A DNA stretch of 64,000 nucleotides from Megaustenia siamemsis. Taxonomy: Eukaryota > Mollusca > Gastropoda > Stylommatophora > Ariophantidae. Under the pieces are notes generated by a model that was not told where the DNA came from, ran no database searches, and was given only the letters and a program-made list of their open reading frames with translations. Location: NCBI GenBank assembly GCA_032433765.1, contig JAVIAB010000059.1, positions 62,836,178 to 62,900,177 on the forward strand, written 5' to 3'. Both the position numbers and the translations under genes were made by a program. Positions 31,817-41,935 of this stretch are shown here, one piece after another; the stretch's first letter is position 1; each line of letters opens with the position of its first letter.

Positions 31817-32147
31817 GATCATCATCATGCGCCATACCGGTTGGCGTAGGCGATCATGTCCCTCCACAATCTTCTATCTACAGTGCATCGTATCAGATCT
31901 GTTGTTGACTGTTTTCCATGCCATGACACCAAGCTATCCAGTATTTTCTCTCTTTGTCGTCCGCGATCTCTTTTTCCTTTCATGTTGCCAGTTGTAACCA
32001 AGTATTCCAACTTTCCTCTTCTAATGATGTGACCGAAAAATGTTGATTGCTTCTTTCTGATGTTTTTTAAGAGCTCCCTTTTTGTGTTGGCCTCTTTGAG
32101 AACTTCCTCATTGGTCTTTTTAGCTGTCCAGGGAACTTTCAACATTA
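31817..32147 (-). mobile_element. LINE beta, 3' end, best preserved copy
   Basis: An uninterrupted frame on the minus strand (32145-31825) reads MLKVPWTAKKTNEEVLKEAN, KLEYLVTTGNMKGKRDRGRQ and RRLWRDMIAYANRYGA, then a (GAT)n end. It shows the consensus against which the others can be read. Confidence 0.85.
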
Positions 32148-32395
32148 AAATGATGCAGATGAAATATTAAACAGAATTAGATTGATCAGAGCGTAGTCAG
32201 TGTTCATAATACAGACACGTATTTAACTCTTAAAATAAATAATAAAGGGTTCTCATCGTGCCTTCCGGTGTGAGGGAAACCAAAGGTTAATATTCATATT
32301 TTTTTTTAAATCGCTAACAACGTTGTTGTCCGTATCACGCCACATCGCCCTACTTTCACAGTAGAATTCGAGACTATTTTTAGCACTGGCTGAAT

Positions 32396-32680
32396 CTATA
32401 TGTTACCGATCTATATGTTACCGATCTATATGTTACCGATCTATATGTTACCGATATATATGTTACCGATCTATATGTTACCGATCTATATGTTACCGAT
32501 CTATATGTTACCGATCTATATGTTACCGATATATATGTTACCGATCTATATGTTACCGATCTATATGTTACCGATCTATATGTTACCGATCTATATGTTA
32601 CCGATATATACGTTACCGATCTATACGTTACCGATCTATACGTTACCGATCTATATGTTACCGATCTATATGTTACCGAT
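32396..32680. repeat. 15-bp minisatellite, 19 units
   Basis: Unit CTATATGTTACCGAT. Variants are ATATATG at units 5, 10 and 15 (every fifth unit) and TACG in units 15-17. The spacing of the ATATATG variant suggests past duplication in blocks of five. The open MLPIY frame is a by-product of the unit length. Confidence 0.95.
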
Positions 32681-32736
32681 CGGGTTTAAACTCGACCGTT
32701 TAGTTCTTTAACATCGGATCAACATTCATGTCATCA

Positions 32737-32930
32737 TCATCATCATCACTGAGTGCCGACTCTTCATCGATGGCTGGCTACCATGGAGCGCCATTCCGCA
32801 CAGTGTCTTGTTTTGATAGTGCAGGTTGTCATAGACTGACGTCCTTATTTCATTTTACTGGTATATGTTAATCATAGTCTCCCTTGACCTCTTTTACCTT
32901 GTATTTTCCCTTCCAAGATTACTTTTAGTA
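32737..32930 (-). mobile_element. LINE alpha tail, interrupted by SINE-A
   Basis: Family terminus AGTGCCGACTCTTCATCGATG to CCTTCCAAGATTACTTTTAG. The SINE-A at 32931 inserted in it and duplicated AAGATTACTTTTAGTA. Confidence 0.8.
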
Positions 32931-33181
32931 AAAAGTAGTAAAGTACCCCGTCACGCCAAGTGGCGCATAGGGAATATGGTGTTAGTGACCATCAATTTTA
33001 CATACCCTCGGCACATGATTTTTGGGGTAACGTGGTCGTTATTACGCCCGTGCCGCTTTACTTTCCCAGAAAAAATCCGGTACCCATTTAAGGCTGGGTG
33101 AACCCGGAAGCCGTCGGTGGGAACCCTACCTCTTGTCCTTTGTAGTCCAGTTCACTAACCACTGAGCTATCGAGACTCCCT
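32931..33181 (-). mobile_element. SINE-A inserted in LINE alpha, TSD visible
   Basis: Full-length copy. The duplications AAGATTACTTTTAGTA (32915-32930) and AAGATTACTTTTATTA (33182-33197) lie in the LINE sequence itself, which dates this SINE as younger than that LINE copy. Confidence 0.93.
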
Positions 33182-33335
33182 AAGATTACTTTTATTAACG
33201 TTTCTTAAATACGATGTCTGAATAATATTCTCAATAGTTTAACAGTATTTTCATGTTTTAGAATATTGTCTCTTTAAAATTATTATTATTTGGTATTTTA
33301 TTGAAGGCCGTGTTATCTAGAGGTACCGAGTTATT

Positions 33336-33390
33336 TCAGGGGAGGAGGTATGTTTACAACGCTCGGGAAAAAAAACAAACAAATATTCAA
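33336..33390 (-). mobile_element. SINE-C tail fragment
   Basis: GGAGGAGGTATGTTTACAAC with GCTCGGGAAAAAA is the reverse of the SINE-C 3' tail. It directly abuts LINE gamma. Confidence 0.55.
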
Positions 33391-33404
33391 CAAGAAAAAG
33401 GAAG

Positions 33405-33837
33405 AAAAAAAATTCAACTCCAATTTTAAGTCAGTCTTATTATATGGCTGTGAAACATGGAGAACAACAATAATGACAAGCATGAAGATACAGACTTTCA
33501 TTAATGGATGCTTACGTAGAATAAAGGGATGGAGATGGCAGGACAAAATCACTAACATAGAATTATGGAAATGTACCAGATAAATACCAGTGGATAAAGA
33601 GATACAGCGAAGACGATGGCGCTGGATAGTACACACGCTGCGTCAGCCAGCTGAGAGTATTACACAACAGACCCTTTTTGGAATCCCCAGGGGAAAAGAC
33701 ACAGAGGAAGACCATGGAATTCTTAGTGAAGACAAATGGAAGCAGAGATGAAGATGATGGCGAAGACATGGAATAATCTTAAAAGAATGGCAAGAAACAG
33801 AACGACTTAGAAAGTGTTTGTTGAAGACCTATTGAAA
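33405..33837 (+). mobile_element. LINE gamma, 3' tail
   Basis: The plus strand reads [40 protein letters not shown], then the RRRWRWIVHTLRQP-type tail and KTWNNLKRMARNRT-like residues. Stops are present at 33583 and later. It matches 61.2-61.6 kb. Confidence 0.85.
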
Positions 33838-34029
33838 TATAATCCTAAAAATGGATTAACACGTAAAATTCAGTCCCTAATCAGTAGGGACTTCGTCAGA
33901 GATATAAATCTGGCGAACGAAAGAAAAAAATACAGAAACCATAGGTAAAAAGTGTTAATAGGGTAGCGATTGTAATCATTGGGTCCTATAACGAACACAG
34001 GTCGTGTACAATTTTTGAAATATTAGCTT

Positions 34030-34395
34030 CTTGTTTGCTTGCTTGCGTTCACCTGATGACTAAAGATGTGTACCTCTTCATCATCCGCCCTTAAAAGGAC
34101 GTTAAGTGGGCGTGTCTGCATTGTGTTGTGGTTTACAGTATAACTGTGATATTTACGCCTTTCGGCCCAACACATCCGACTTCAGCACGACATTTTTGAG
34201 TACCGGTTTCTTCCCTCCTCGATCCATACTCGCTTCGCCAGACTAGATAGGTTAGTCTGTTACTAGAGGCACCGCGAAGAGGTGGAGCAGAGTCTGGATG
34301 GTACTGGTTCATCGATCTTGGTGCAAGCCATCAGTTGTGAGTCGCTGACAACTCCAGCTCTACTGCTGTGAGGCGCTCCTTCGCCTCCATCTTAG
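34030..34395 (-). repeat. R4 interspersed repeat, copy 1
   Basis: The reverse complement matches 41985-42345 and 44955-45325: GGTGCCTCTAGTAACAGACT, TGTTGGGCCGAAAGGCG, AAACCACAACACAATGCAGA, TCCTTTTAAGGGCGGATGAT. The class is unknown. Confidence 0.8.
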
Positions 34396-34926
34396 CTTCT
34401 AATCTTTAACATACGTTATGCCATGTCATGTTAGGTTAGGATCATCATTACTACACTCTTAGCTTCTAATATTTACCTTACGTTATGCCATGTCATGTTA
34501 GGTTAGGATCATCATTACTACACTCTTAGCTTCTAATCTTTAACATACGTTATGCCTTGTCATGTTAGATTAGGATCATCATTACTACACTCTTAGCTTC
34601 TAATCTTTAACTTACGTTATGCCATGTCATGTTAGGTTAGGATCATCATTACTACACTCTTAGCTTCTAATCTTTAACATGCATTATGTCATGTCTTGTT
34701 AGGTTAGGATCATCATTACTACACTCTTAGCTTCTAATCTTTAACATGCATTATGTCATGTCATGTTAGGTTAGGATCATCATTACTACACTCTTAGCTT
34801 CTAATCTTTAACTTACGTTATGCCATGTCATGTTAGGTTAGGATCATCATTACTACACTCTTAGCTTCTAATCTTTAACTTACGTTATGTCATGTCATGT
34901 TAGGTTAGGATTATCATCACTACACT
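34391..34926. repeat. 67-bp minisatellite, 8 units
   Basis: Unit built on TTAGCTTCTAATCTTTAAC and ATGTTAGGTTAGGATCATCA. The right end joins sequence (34910-35010) whose minus strand reads like the 3' end of the R2 RNase H-type remnant (ATCTGAGCACCCACGGGTG), so the array appears to be grown from that element's end. Confidence 0.92.
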
Positions 34927-35010
34927 CCGGACACACCCGTGGGTGCTCAGATTTTCTCCTTGAAATCCTGAAAACCTGCAAGGTAATCCCTGACCCACGT
35001 GGACGAACTC
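34910..35010 (-). mobile_element. R2 3' end, diverged
   Basis: On the minus strand AAATCTGAGCACCCACGG then GTCCGGAGTGTAGTGATGAT parallels ATCTGAGCACCTATGGACAT / GGAATGCAATGATGATGAC at 29.56 kb. Confidence 0.5.
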
Positions 35011-35317
35011 CATGTCATGGCATTTGATCCATGTTGTGAACGGATGCGTTTTTGCCAGATTTCAATGCGTTAAACACAATGTACGTTAAAGTACGATAAC
35101 ATATACGATAACATATATTATCAGTTACAGATCTGATGACGTTTGACAAGTCAATACTATTTTGTGCCCTCTTTATTATCACAAACTTCAAAGCGATAAA
35201 TTATATTTATATTTTATGCCCATTGATCTAGTCACAGATCGTGAACATTATTGGGCTAACTCAGAAATTGCATGAATAATGGTATCTGTTTAACTTGAAT
35301 TGATGATCATCATAATA
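35011..35317. other. no recognisable feature
   Basis: AT-rich, no coding signal. Confidence 0.4.
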
Positions 35318-35396
35318 GCCATCATCATGTGCCGAGCCTGCTGGCGTAGGTGATTATGTCGTTCTATCTCTACAATTGCTCACCACTTTTGATACT
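35318..35396 (-). mobile_element. LINE beta, extreme 3' end
   Basis: CATCATGTGCCGAGCCTGCT and GGCGTAGGTGATTATGTCG match the family terminus; the rest is missing. Confidence 0.65.
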
Positions 35397-35467
35397 AACT
35401 TCCTAGCATGCGAATCTCAGGAGATGGTTGATATTTTGCTCTCAGTTTCCATATCCCTATATGAATA

Positions 35468-35796
35468 AAGGTAAAGTTAAAGTACGAGACTTGAACCGGC
35501 GTCTTAGCACGCGAGTTTCCATCCATATATGCTCGGCCGCCTATCCAGAATTGTTCGGAGATTTCTGGATAGTGTCGGTTCAAGCATCGAAACTCACGAT
35601 GCGTGGCGATATTCCTCATCTTCCCAGGGTAATACCCTGGTACCCATTTCTGCCAACGGCTGGGTCGACCGTGGTGGTATTTTTTTTTCCAACCACGAGT
35701 ACAATTCAAACTGCTCCCAGCGGGAATCGAACACGGGTCGTCTGAACGTCGGTAGTCCAGTCGGGTGGTTTTCCCAACTATGCTACCAAGGCCCCC
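35468..35796 (-). mobile_element. SINE-B2 (second tRNA-SINE family), full length
   Basis: The minus strand starts GGGGGCCTTGGTAGCATAGT (A box region), has GTGTTCGATTCCCGCTGGG (B box), a body with GGTACCAGGGTATTACCCTG, and ends in ACTTTACCTTTA. A headless copy at 40433-40717 confirms the element boundaries. Confidence 0.88.
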
Positions 35797-35899
35797 ACAA
35801 ATATTTCTATATTAATACAAAACATGAAACATAGTTGTGGAATTATAATGGAGAACAACAAGCGAAGTTAATGAGTTGTCAAATTAAGATAATAGACGT

Positions 35900-36173
35900 G
35901 CCCTACAATAAATGTTTCAGACGAAGGACATGAAAAAGCCTGAGAGATAAAATCAGAAATGAAGAACTGATAATAAACCTAGGAATAATTCATGTCACAG
36001 AATACATAAAGAAACAAAACGTAATGGATTGGCAACGCGATAAAACAGAAAGATCAAAACACAACACAACGAGCTATGAAGGAACGTTGCGAAAACACAA
36101 GGCTCAACGGTTGCCACGAGAAATATGGATTGGTGGAATATTATAAACACATGGGAAATATACCAGTAGCAGA
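35900..36173 (+). mobile_element. LINE epsilon fragment, left part
   Basis: RSLRDKIRNEELI-like, then MKERCENTRLNGCHEKYGLV and an IPVAEANR ending. The right part continues at 36456-36530 (RAKDYTLYVRSML) after the SINE-A insertion. Confidence 0.7.
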
Positions 36174-36183
36174 GGCCAACAGA

Positions 36184-36445
36184 GGGAGCCGCGATAGCTC
36201 AGGTGTTAGTGAACTGGACTACATAGGACAAGATGTAGGGTTCGATCCCAAGCGACGGCTTCCGGGTTCACTCAGCCTTAAATGGGTACCGGATTTTTTT
36301 CTGGGAAAGTAAAATGGCACTGGCGTAATAACGACCACATTACCCCGAAAATCATGTGCTGAAGGTCTGTAAAATGTATGGTCACTAACACCATATTCCC
36401 TATACGCCACTTAGCGTGACAGGGCTCTTTACTTTACTTACAACG
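36184..36445 (+). mobile_element. SINE-A in LINE epsilon, perfect TSD
   Basis: Full-length copy. GGCCAACAGA occurs at 36174-36183 and 36446-36455 and belongs to the LINE, so the SINE is the later arrival. Confidence 0.95.
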
Positions 36446-36530
36446 GGCCAACAGAAGAGCAAAAGATTACACATTATATGTCCGTTCAATGTTGAAAGTA
36501 AAATGAGGAGGGATAAAAGGAAGAAAAATG

Positions 36531-36935
36531 GGAAATGAAAATACATAACTTTTTCTTATTTTTTTTTTAGCATTCTGTTAAGCAGCTGTGAATGATGCGT
36601 TGTGCTGCTAGTTGACTTCTTTCTTTGTTTTGTTCATCTCATGTTGCCTTGAAACATCACAGGGGAAATAAGGAATATATTTTATAATATTTGATGGTTG
36701 CAGAATATTGCATGTTGTTTTTACTCACTTCTCTTGTAGATAAAGTCTCCTTCTTAGGCGTATCTGAACGCTGCTAGGATAGAAGTGTTTTTGTTCTGAC
36801 ATATGTTTCGTAATGTCTTTCTAACTCTTCCTTGTCTCCCACTAGCTCTCTGTCCTGGTGTTTTGAGTCAGTAAGAGTTTTATGTTTTTTGGTTTCGTTT
36901 CATTCTTACCACGTGTATGAGCCATTTCGTTTGTT

Positions 36936-36938
<3 letters not shown>
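36531..36938. other. no recognisable feature
   Basis: T-rich DNA, no supported coding signal. Confidence 0.4.
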
Positions 36939-37012
<74 letters not shown>

Positions 37013-37015
37013 CTG

Positions 37016-37050
<35 letters not shown>

Positions 37051-37053
37051 CTG

Positions 37054-37087
<34 letters not shown>

Positions 37088-37130
37088 ACTGCCTATATAT
37101 ATATATATAACTGCCTATATATATATATCT
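36939..37130. repeat. (AT)n blocks with AACTGCC spacers
   Basis: Four AT tracts (about 72, 32, 26 and 16 bp) are separated by A(A)CTGCC. The tracts shorten left to right. Confidence 0.95.
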
Positions 37131-37139
37131 GAGACAGAT

Positions 37140-37930
37140 GAGACAGAGTAGATCAACAAGATTTTATTAAAACACGATCAGGCGCTAGTACATGGATAAA
37201 TAGAAGACCGACAAGAACATTTAAATAAACTCAATAGAACAGGCACAACATACAACATGAAAATCAACAAAACAGAGGTCATGATTGTCGCAAAAGAGAA
37301 ACAGAACATCAGCATAATTATATAAGACAGGCAACTAAAACCGGTAGAGGAATTCAAATACCTATGCAGTCTAGTGACAAACGAAAATTCACAAACATCA
37401 TAGACTCCAGATGCATCAAAGCTTGTCAGATCATTGGACAGTTATCGCCACTATTGTCCAACAAGCAAATAATTCTAGAGGCAAAACGGGCACTGTACAA
37501 TACAATCTTCATCCCAAAGTTGTGCTACCAATGCCAGACCTGGACCCTAGATGCAAGAACACTAAGAAAAATAGTCTCTACAGAGATAAAATGTGTTAGA
37601 CGATTGACAGGAAACAGTCTGAGAGATAAGATCAGAAATGAAGGACCGAGAAAAAGCTAGGAATAGCCCCCGCCATAGAATAAATAAAGAAACAACAGAT
37701 AAAACGGTTTGGCCACGTGACAAGGCAGAGTGATGAAAACACAGCACAATGAGCCCTGAATAAACGGTGCGAGAACACCAGACCCAAAGGTCGACCACAA
37801 ATAAAGATAGACCGATGGAATATAAGAAGCACTAGGAATCATAACAGCGAAAAGATGAGTAAAAGACCGCAAATTATATCTCTCCTCGACGCTGAAAGGC
37901 AAATGAGGACGGAAAGAAGAAAAAAAATAT
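37140..37930 (+). mobile_element. LINE epsilon, longest copy, RT thumb to C-terminus
   Basis: Starts with DRSTRFY/GASTWINRRPTRTFK-like frames, then KINKTEVMIVAKEKQNISI and EEFKYLCSLVTNE (thumb-region KTKxMxx.. / F.YLG motif), LSPLLSNKQIILEAKRALYN, IFIPKLCYQCQTWTLDARTL and RRLTGNSLRDKIRNE, and ends KNRRLYLSSTLKGK-like. At least four frameshifts; about 790 bp; no catalytic motif included. Confidence 0.78.
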
Positions 37931-37959
37931 ATATACGATATTACAGTCAAATTCATGAA

Positions 37960-38220
37960 AGTAAAAAGCCCCGTCATGCCAAGTGGCGTATAGGAAATAT
38001 GGTGTTAGTGACCATAACTTTTCTAGGCCTTGGGCACGTAATTTTTGGGGGTAATTTAGTCGGTATTAACCCCATCCCGCATTACTTTCCCAGAAAAAAT
38101 CATGTGCATCATGTACGGATCGTGTTTTGAGGCTAGGTGAACCCGGTGGCCGTCGATCATAATCAAACGCGACCTCTTGTCCTATGTAGTCCAGTTCACT
38201 AACCACTGAGCTATCGGTGC
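37960..38220 (-). mobile_element. SINE-A, diverged full-length copy
   Basis: Recognisable throughout, with a disturbed centre (GAAAAAATCATGTGCATCATG). Flanks TATTACAG and TATTACAAG may be a TSD. Confidence 0.85.
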
Positions 38221-38395
38221 TATTACAAGAATTGCCTACTAAAATATTCATATATAGATATTAACTTTAGATGAAAATCCCAATCTTTGTGTGTGTTGTC
38301 TAGTTAACTAAAACCACCTAATATCATTTCATTTTTAAAGTGATGTGAGTGTTCTAGAATCAAAAATCTTTATCTCAGCCTATAATGGTCCCTTA

Positions 38396-38779
<384 letters not shown>

Positions 38780-38788
38780 GGTCCCTTA

Positions 38789-39050
38789 GGGAGCAGCGAT
38801 AGCTCAGTGGTTAGTGAACTGGACTACAAAGGACAAGGGGTAGTGTTCGATCCCAACCGATGACTTCCGGTTCACCTAGCCTTAAATGGGTACCGGATTT
38901 TTTTCTGGGAAAGTAAAGCGGCATGGGCGTAATACCGACCACATTACCCAAAAATCATGTGCTGAAGGTCTGTAAAATTGATGGTCACTAACACCATATT
39001 CCCTATACGCCACTCGGCGTGACGGGGGTTCTTTACTTTTTTACCTTACT
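38789..39050 (+). mobile_element. SINE-A next to the GATA element, sharing its TSD
   Basis: Full-length copy. ATAATGGTCCCT is found again at 39051-39062, so the same target sequence occurs three times around two elements. Confidence 0.95.
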
Positions 39051-39067
39051 ATAATGGTCCCTGCTGT

Positions 39068-39118
39068 TAATCAGCCATATTGACGGAAGTTCACGTCCTC
39101 CCGAAAATGTTGATCCTT
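39068..39118 (-). repeat. fragment of R3
   Basis: The reverse complement GGATCAACATTTTCGGGAGG / ACGTGAACTTCCGTC matches 30901-30950. Confidence 0.65.
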
Positions 39119-39938
39119 ATATTTTTTTAATGTATAGCGCTTAATGGTGTTAAGACATCGTTTTTGTCTCCAAATCTAAACATATGAGACACAGTTACTC
39201 CTTGAATTATCCACATCTTTCATCGAACAACAGTCCGTAAGCGCTCAGATCTCCCCTGTAATGTTAATCTGTGAAATGATAAACCAGTCCACACAGTCTA
39301 CCCTCGAAATCACAGTCTTGAATCTAGACAACATCTCTTCTGACCAATTGACAACATATTTCAAATACTGAATGGTTAGAATTGGGGGGGGGGTGATTTG
39401 TGGGGAGTGGGGGAGGGGGAATGAATGTTATAGAGGTATGAGATCGATATCTCGACAGGCCACTCCGGGCGAGATCCCACTGGCGGTGAATACTTTCCAC
39501 TTGGAATTCTTTATTTCTTCATGTTTCTAGCTTCAACTGTGTTCTGTTTTGTGAGATTCTATGTCTAGTCGTCTCTGATAACTGCGAAAAACAGGATGTC
39601 CTGTTTGCACTATGTGTATGTCAAAGAACATTTATTGGTTACAAATATAAAATAGGCTAAAAATGGCCGCTTCAAAACTTGTTTTGGGAAATCTACCAAT
39701 ACCGAAGTCGGATGTGCTGGGCAGAAAAATGCAGTTTTTGCCGTTTTCATGTGAAACTATCTACATAACTCATGCATGACTACATAACGGGTGAGCTCTA
39801 AGAAAGAAGAAAGAATCATTGACATATTGTACGTTGGGTTTGTCATTTTGTATCATAAAATGAGAACATATCAATTCATCTTTTCAAATAGATTTATCAT
39901 AGGGAATGATTTCATTTATATTTCTATAATTGCAATCA
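39119..39938. other. gene-free; possible R4 scrap
   Basis: No coding signal. AAGTCGGATGTGCTGGGC at 39703-39725 resembles the R4 block TCGGATGTGTTGGGC. A G9 run lies at 39385. Confidence 0.4.
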
Positions 39939-39939
39939 T

Positions 39940-40210
39940 CATCATCAAGTGCCATGCCTGCGGGCGTCATGTCTCTCCACAACTTGCGATCTCGACAATT
40001 ATTTATCATTTCTGTTGGTGACCTTCTGCCAAGCCATTTTCTTCATTTGTCTGGTATAATTTCTTTTTGTTTCCCTCTATCTTTTTGTACCTCAGCTTTT
40101 CCAGTTGTCACAATATATTCCAGCTGTTCTCTTCTCATTATATGGCAAAAAAATGATAATTTTTTATTTCTAATATTGAAATTTGGATCTCTCTTTTTTT
40201 TTACCTATTT
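39940..40210 (-). mobile_element. LINE beta, 3' end
   Basis: The minus strand reads LEYIVTTGKAEVQKDRGKQK-like, then the family end CAAGTGCCATGCCTGCGGGC. Stops are present. Confidence 0.75.
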
Positions 40211-40256
40211 CAGAAAGTTTTCATTACTATTCTAAGCTGCCCATAGTATTCTCAGC

Positions 40257-40257
<1 letters not shown>

Positions 40258-40291
<34 letters not shown>
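40258..40291. repeat. (AT)n microsatellite
   Basis: About 32 bp of TATATA. Confidence 0.95.
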
Positions 40292-40292
<1 letters not shown>

Positions 40293-40319
40293 CAAATAGA
40301 TAATAGAACTACAATATAA

Positions 40320-40830
40320 TTGGTAAACAGTGAAACCTTAAGGCAGTGTCAAGAAATCATTAGAATTGGTTGCATATCCGCGTTCCGTCAAAGATGCACA
40401 CAAACAAGAGTAATGGATGGAATATTAAACATAAAGGTAAAGGTAAAGTACGAGACTCGAACCGGCGTCTTAGCACGCGAGTTTCCACCCATATGTGCTC
40501 GGCCGCCTATCCAGAAATGTTCGGATATTTCTGTATAGTGTCGCCTCAAGCATCGAAACTCAGATGCGAGACAACATTCCTCACCTTCCCAAGGTAATAC
40601 CCTGGTACCCATTTCTGCCAACGGCTGGGTCGACCGTGGGGGTATTTTTTTTTTTTTTTTTACAACCACGAGTACGATTCACACTGCTCCCAGCGGGAAT
40701 CGAACACGGGTTGTCCCAATATTAAACATGTTGGGGACCATAGCTGCACAGCTGACATTTGAAAAGCGAAGTTCCACAATTGTATCTCTCCTCTAACCTG
40801 AAAGGCAATAAGGAAGGAAGAAAAGAAAAG
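40320..40830 (+). mobile_element. LINE epsilon tail split by SINE-B2
   Basis: Left part 40320-40432 and right part 40718-40830 together match 4008-4196 and 44.6-44.8 kb (GTAATGGATGGAATATTAAAC, then TGTATCTCTCCTC). Confidence 0.7.
40433..40717 (-). mobile_element. SINE-B2, head-truncated, perfect TSD
   Basis: The 12-bp repeat AATATTAAACAT flanks it (40421-40432; 40718-40729). The A box is absent; the B box AATCGAACACGGG (reverse) is present. Confidence 0.93.
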
Positions 40831-40879
40831 AAGAAACAAAAGCCAACGTTCAAGGACAGGTCATGAATAATAATAATAT

Positions 40880-41146
40880 TATTCAGAGACTATTGATTTA
40901 TTGCATCATTGGGGGTCATCATCATTGCACTCTGAACATGTCCTTATGTTCTCAGACCCCCTTCTCAGAAAGTCTCGCAGTGTCCAGCGACTGACGACTC
41001 CACTTATCCAGAGACTATTGATTTATTGCATCATTTGGGGGTCATCATCATTGCACTCTGAACATGTCCTTATGTTCTCAGATCCCCTTCTCAGCAAGTC
41101 TCGCAGTGTCCAGCGACTGACGACTCCACTTATTCAGAGACTAATG
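40880..41146 (-). repeat. 127-bp unit, two copies, from the R2 3' end
   Basis: CAGAGACTATTGATTTATTG begins at 40883 and again at about 41010. On the minus strand each unit carries GTCGTCAGTCGCTGGACACT and TCTGAGAACATAAGGACATG, the R2 terminus seen at 29.52-29.62 kb. Confidence 0.85.
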
Positions 41147-41202
41147 CTTGCGTAGTCAGGATACAAAGAAAATGATATAGGATGTCCATTTATTATAAAG
41201 GG

Positions 41203-41478
41203 ATACAGCGAAGACGATGGCGCTGGATAGGACACACACTGCAGAAGCCAACTGAGAGTATTACACAACAGCCCTTTTTTTTAATCCCCAGGGGAAAAGA
41301 CAAAGAGGAAAACCAAAGGATTCTTGGAGAAGACAGATGGAAGCAGAGATGAAGATGATGGTGAAGACATGGCATGATCTAAAAGAATGGCAAGAAACAG
41401 AACGACTTGGAAGGTGTTTGTTGAAGACCTATGCTCCACAGGGAACAGAAAGGTAGAAGAAGAAGAAGAAGAAAGAGT
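41203..41478 (+). mobile_element. LINE gamma, 3' tail, between long direct repeats
   Basis: GATACAGCGAAGACGATGGC to GAAGAAGAAGAAGAAGAA. The ~48 bp upstream (41153-41200) recur downstream (41487-41535) with about seven differences. Confidence 0.85.
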
Positions 41479-41815
41479 ATTTGCGTGGTCAAGATACAAA
41501 GAAAAGGATATAGGATGTTCATTTGCTATAAGTGGTCAACGTAGAGCATAGTTCGTGGGTCTGGACTTGTGATGTTGCGGGTTCTAATGATATTTTGATT
41601 TCGTTTGATCCTGCTAACGCAACTGAATCTTGCTCATCCTAGTGGTGCTGTAATGGTAGGATTATTACACGTGTATCAATTTACCTAACGTGGCTGATCT
41701 GATATCTATTATCAACACATCAATGGACATCAAACCAGCTACATAAGCGGGCTAGTCAAAATTGGTAGTCCACTTTATTGCTCTACCCTCATTATTATGA
41801 AGGAATGTGAAGGTG

Positions 41816-41823
41816 TATAAAAG
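41816..41823 (+). promoter_or_regulatory. TATA box of the lectin gene (predicted)
   Basis: TATAAAAG lies 110 bp upstream of the ATG at 41933, so transcription would start near 41845 and give a 5' UTR of roughly 90 nt with no intron. Position and sequence are visible; activity is inferred. Confidence 0.6.
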
Positions 41824-41932
41824 TTGCAGTGATTTTAGATAAACCTTCGAGCAGTTTCGATAGTGTGACCGGTCGCTTCTAACACACAGACGAAAGCTGT
41901 AACTAGTTGAAACTAGCACAGACCTCAGGAGA

Positions 41933-41935
41933 ATG
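41933..41935 (+). CDS. lectin gene exon 1: coding part is only the ATG
   Basis: AGGAGAATG|GTGAGT: a consensus donor follows the start codon directly. Phase 0. The rest of exon 1 is 5' UTR. Confidence 0.75.
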
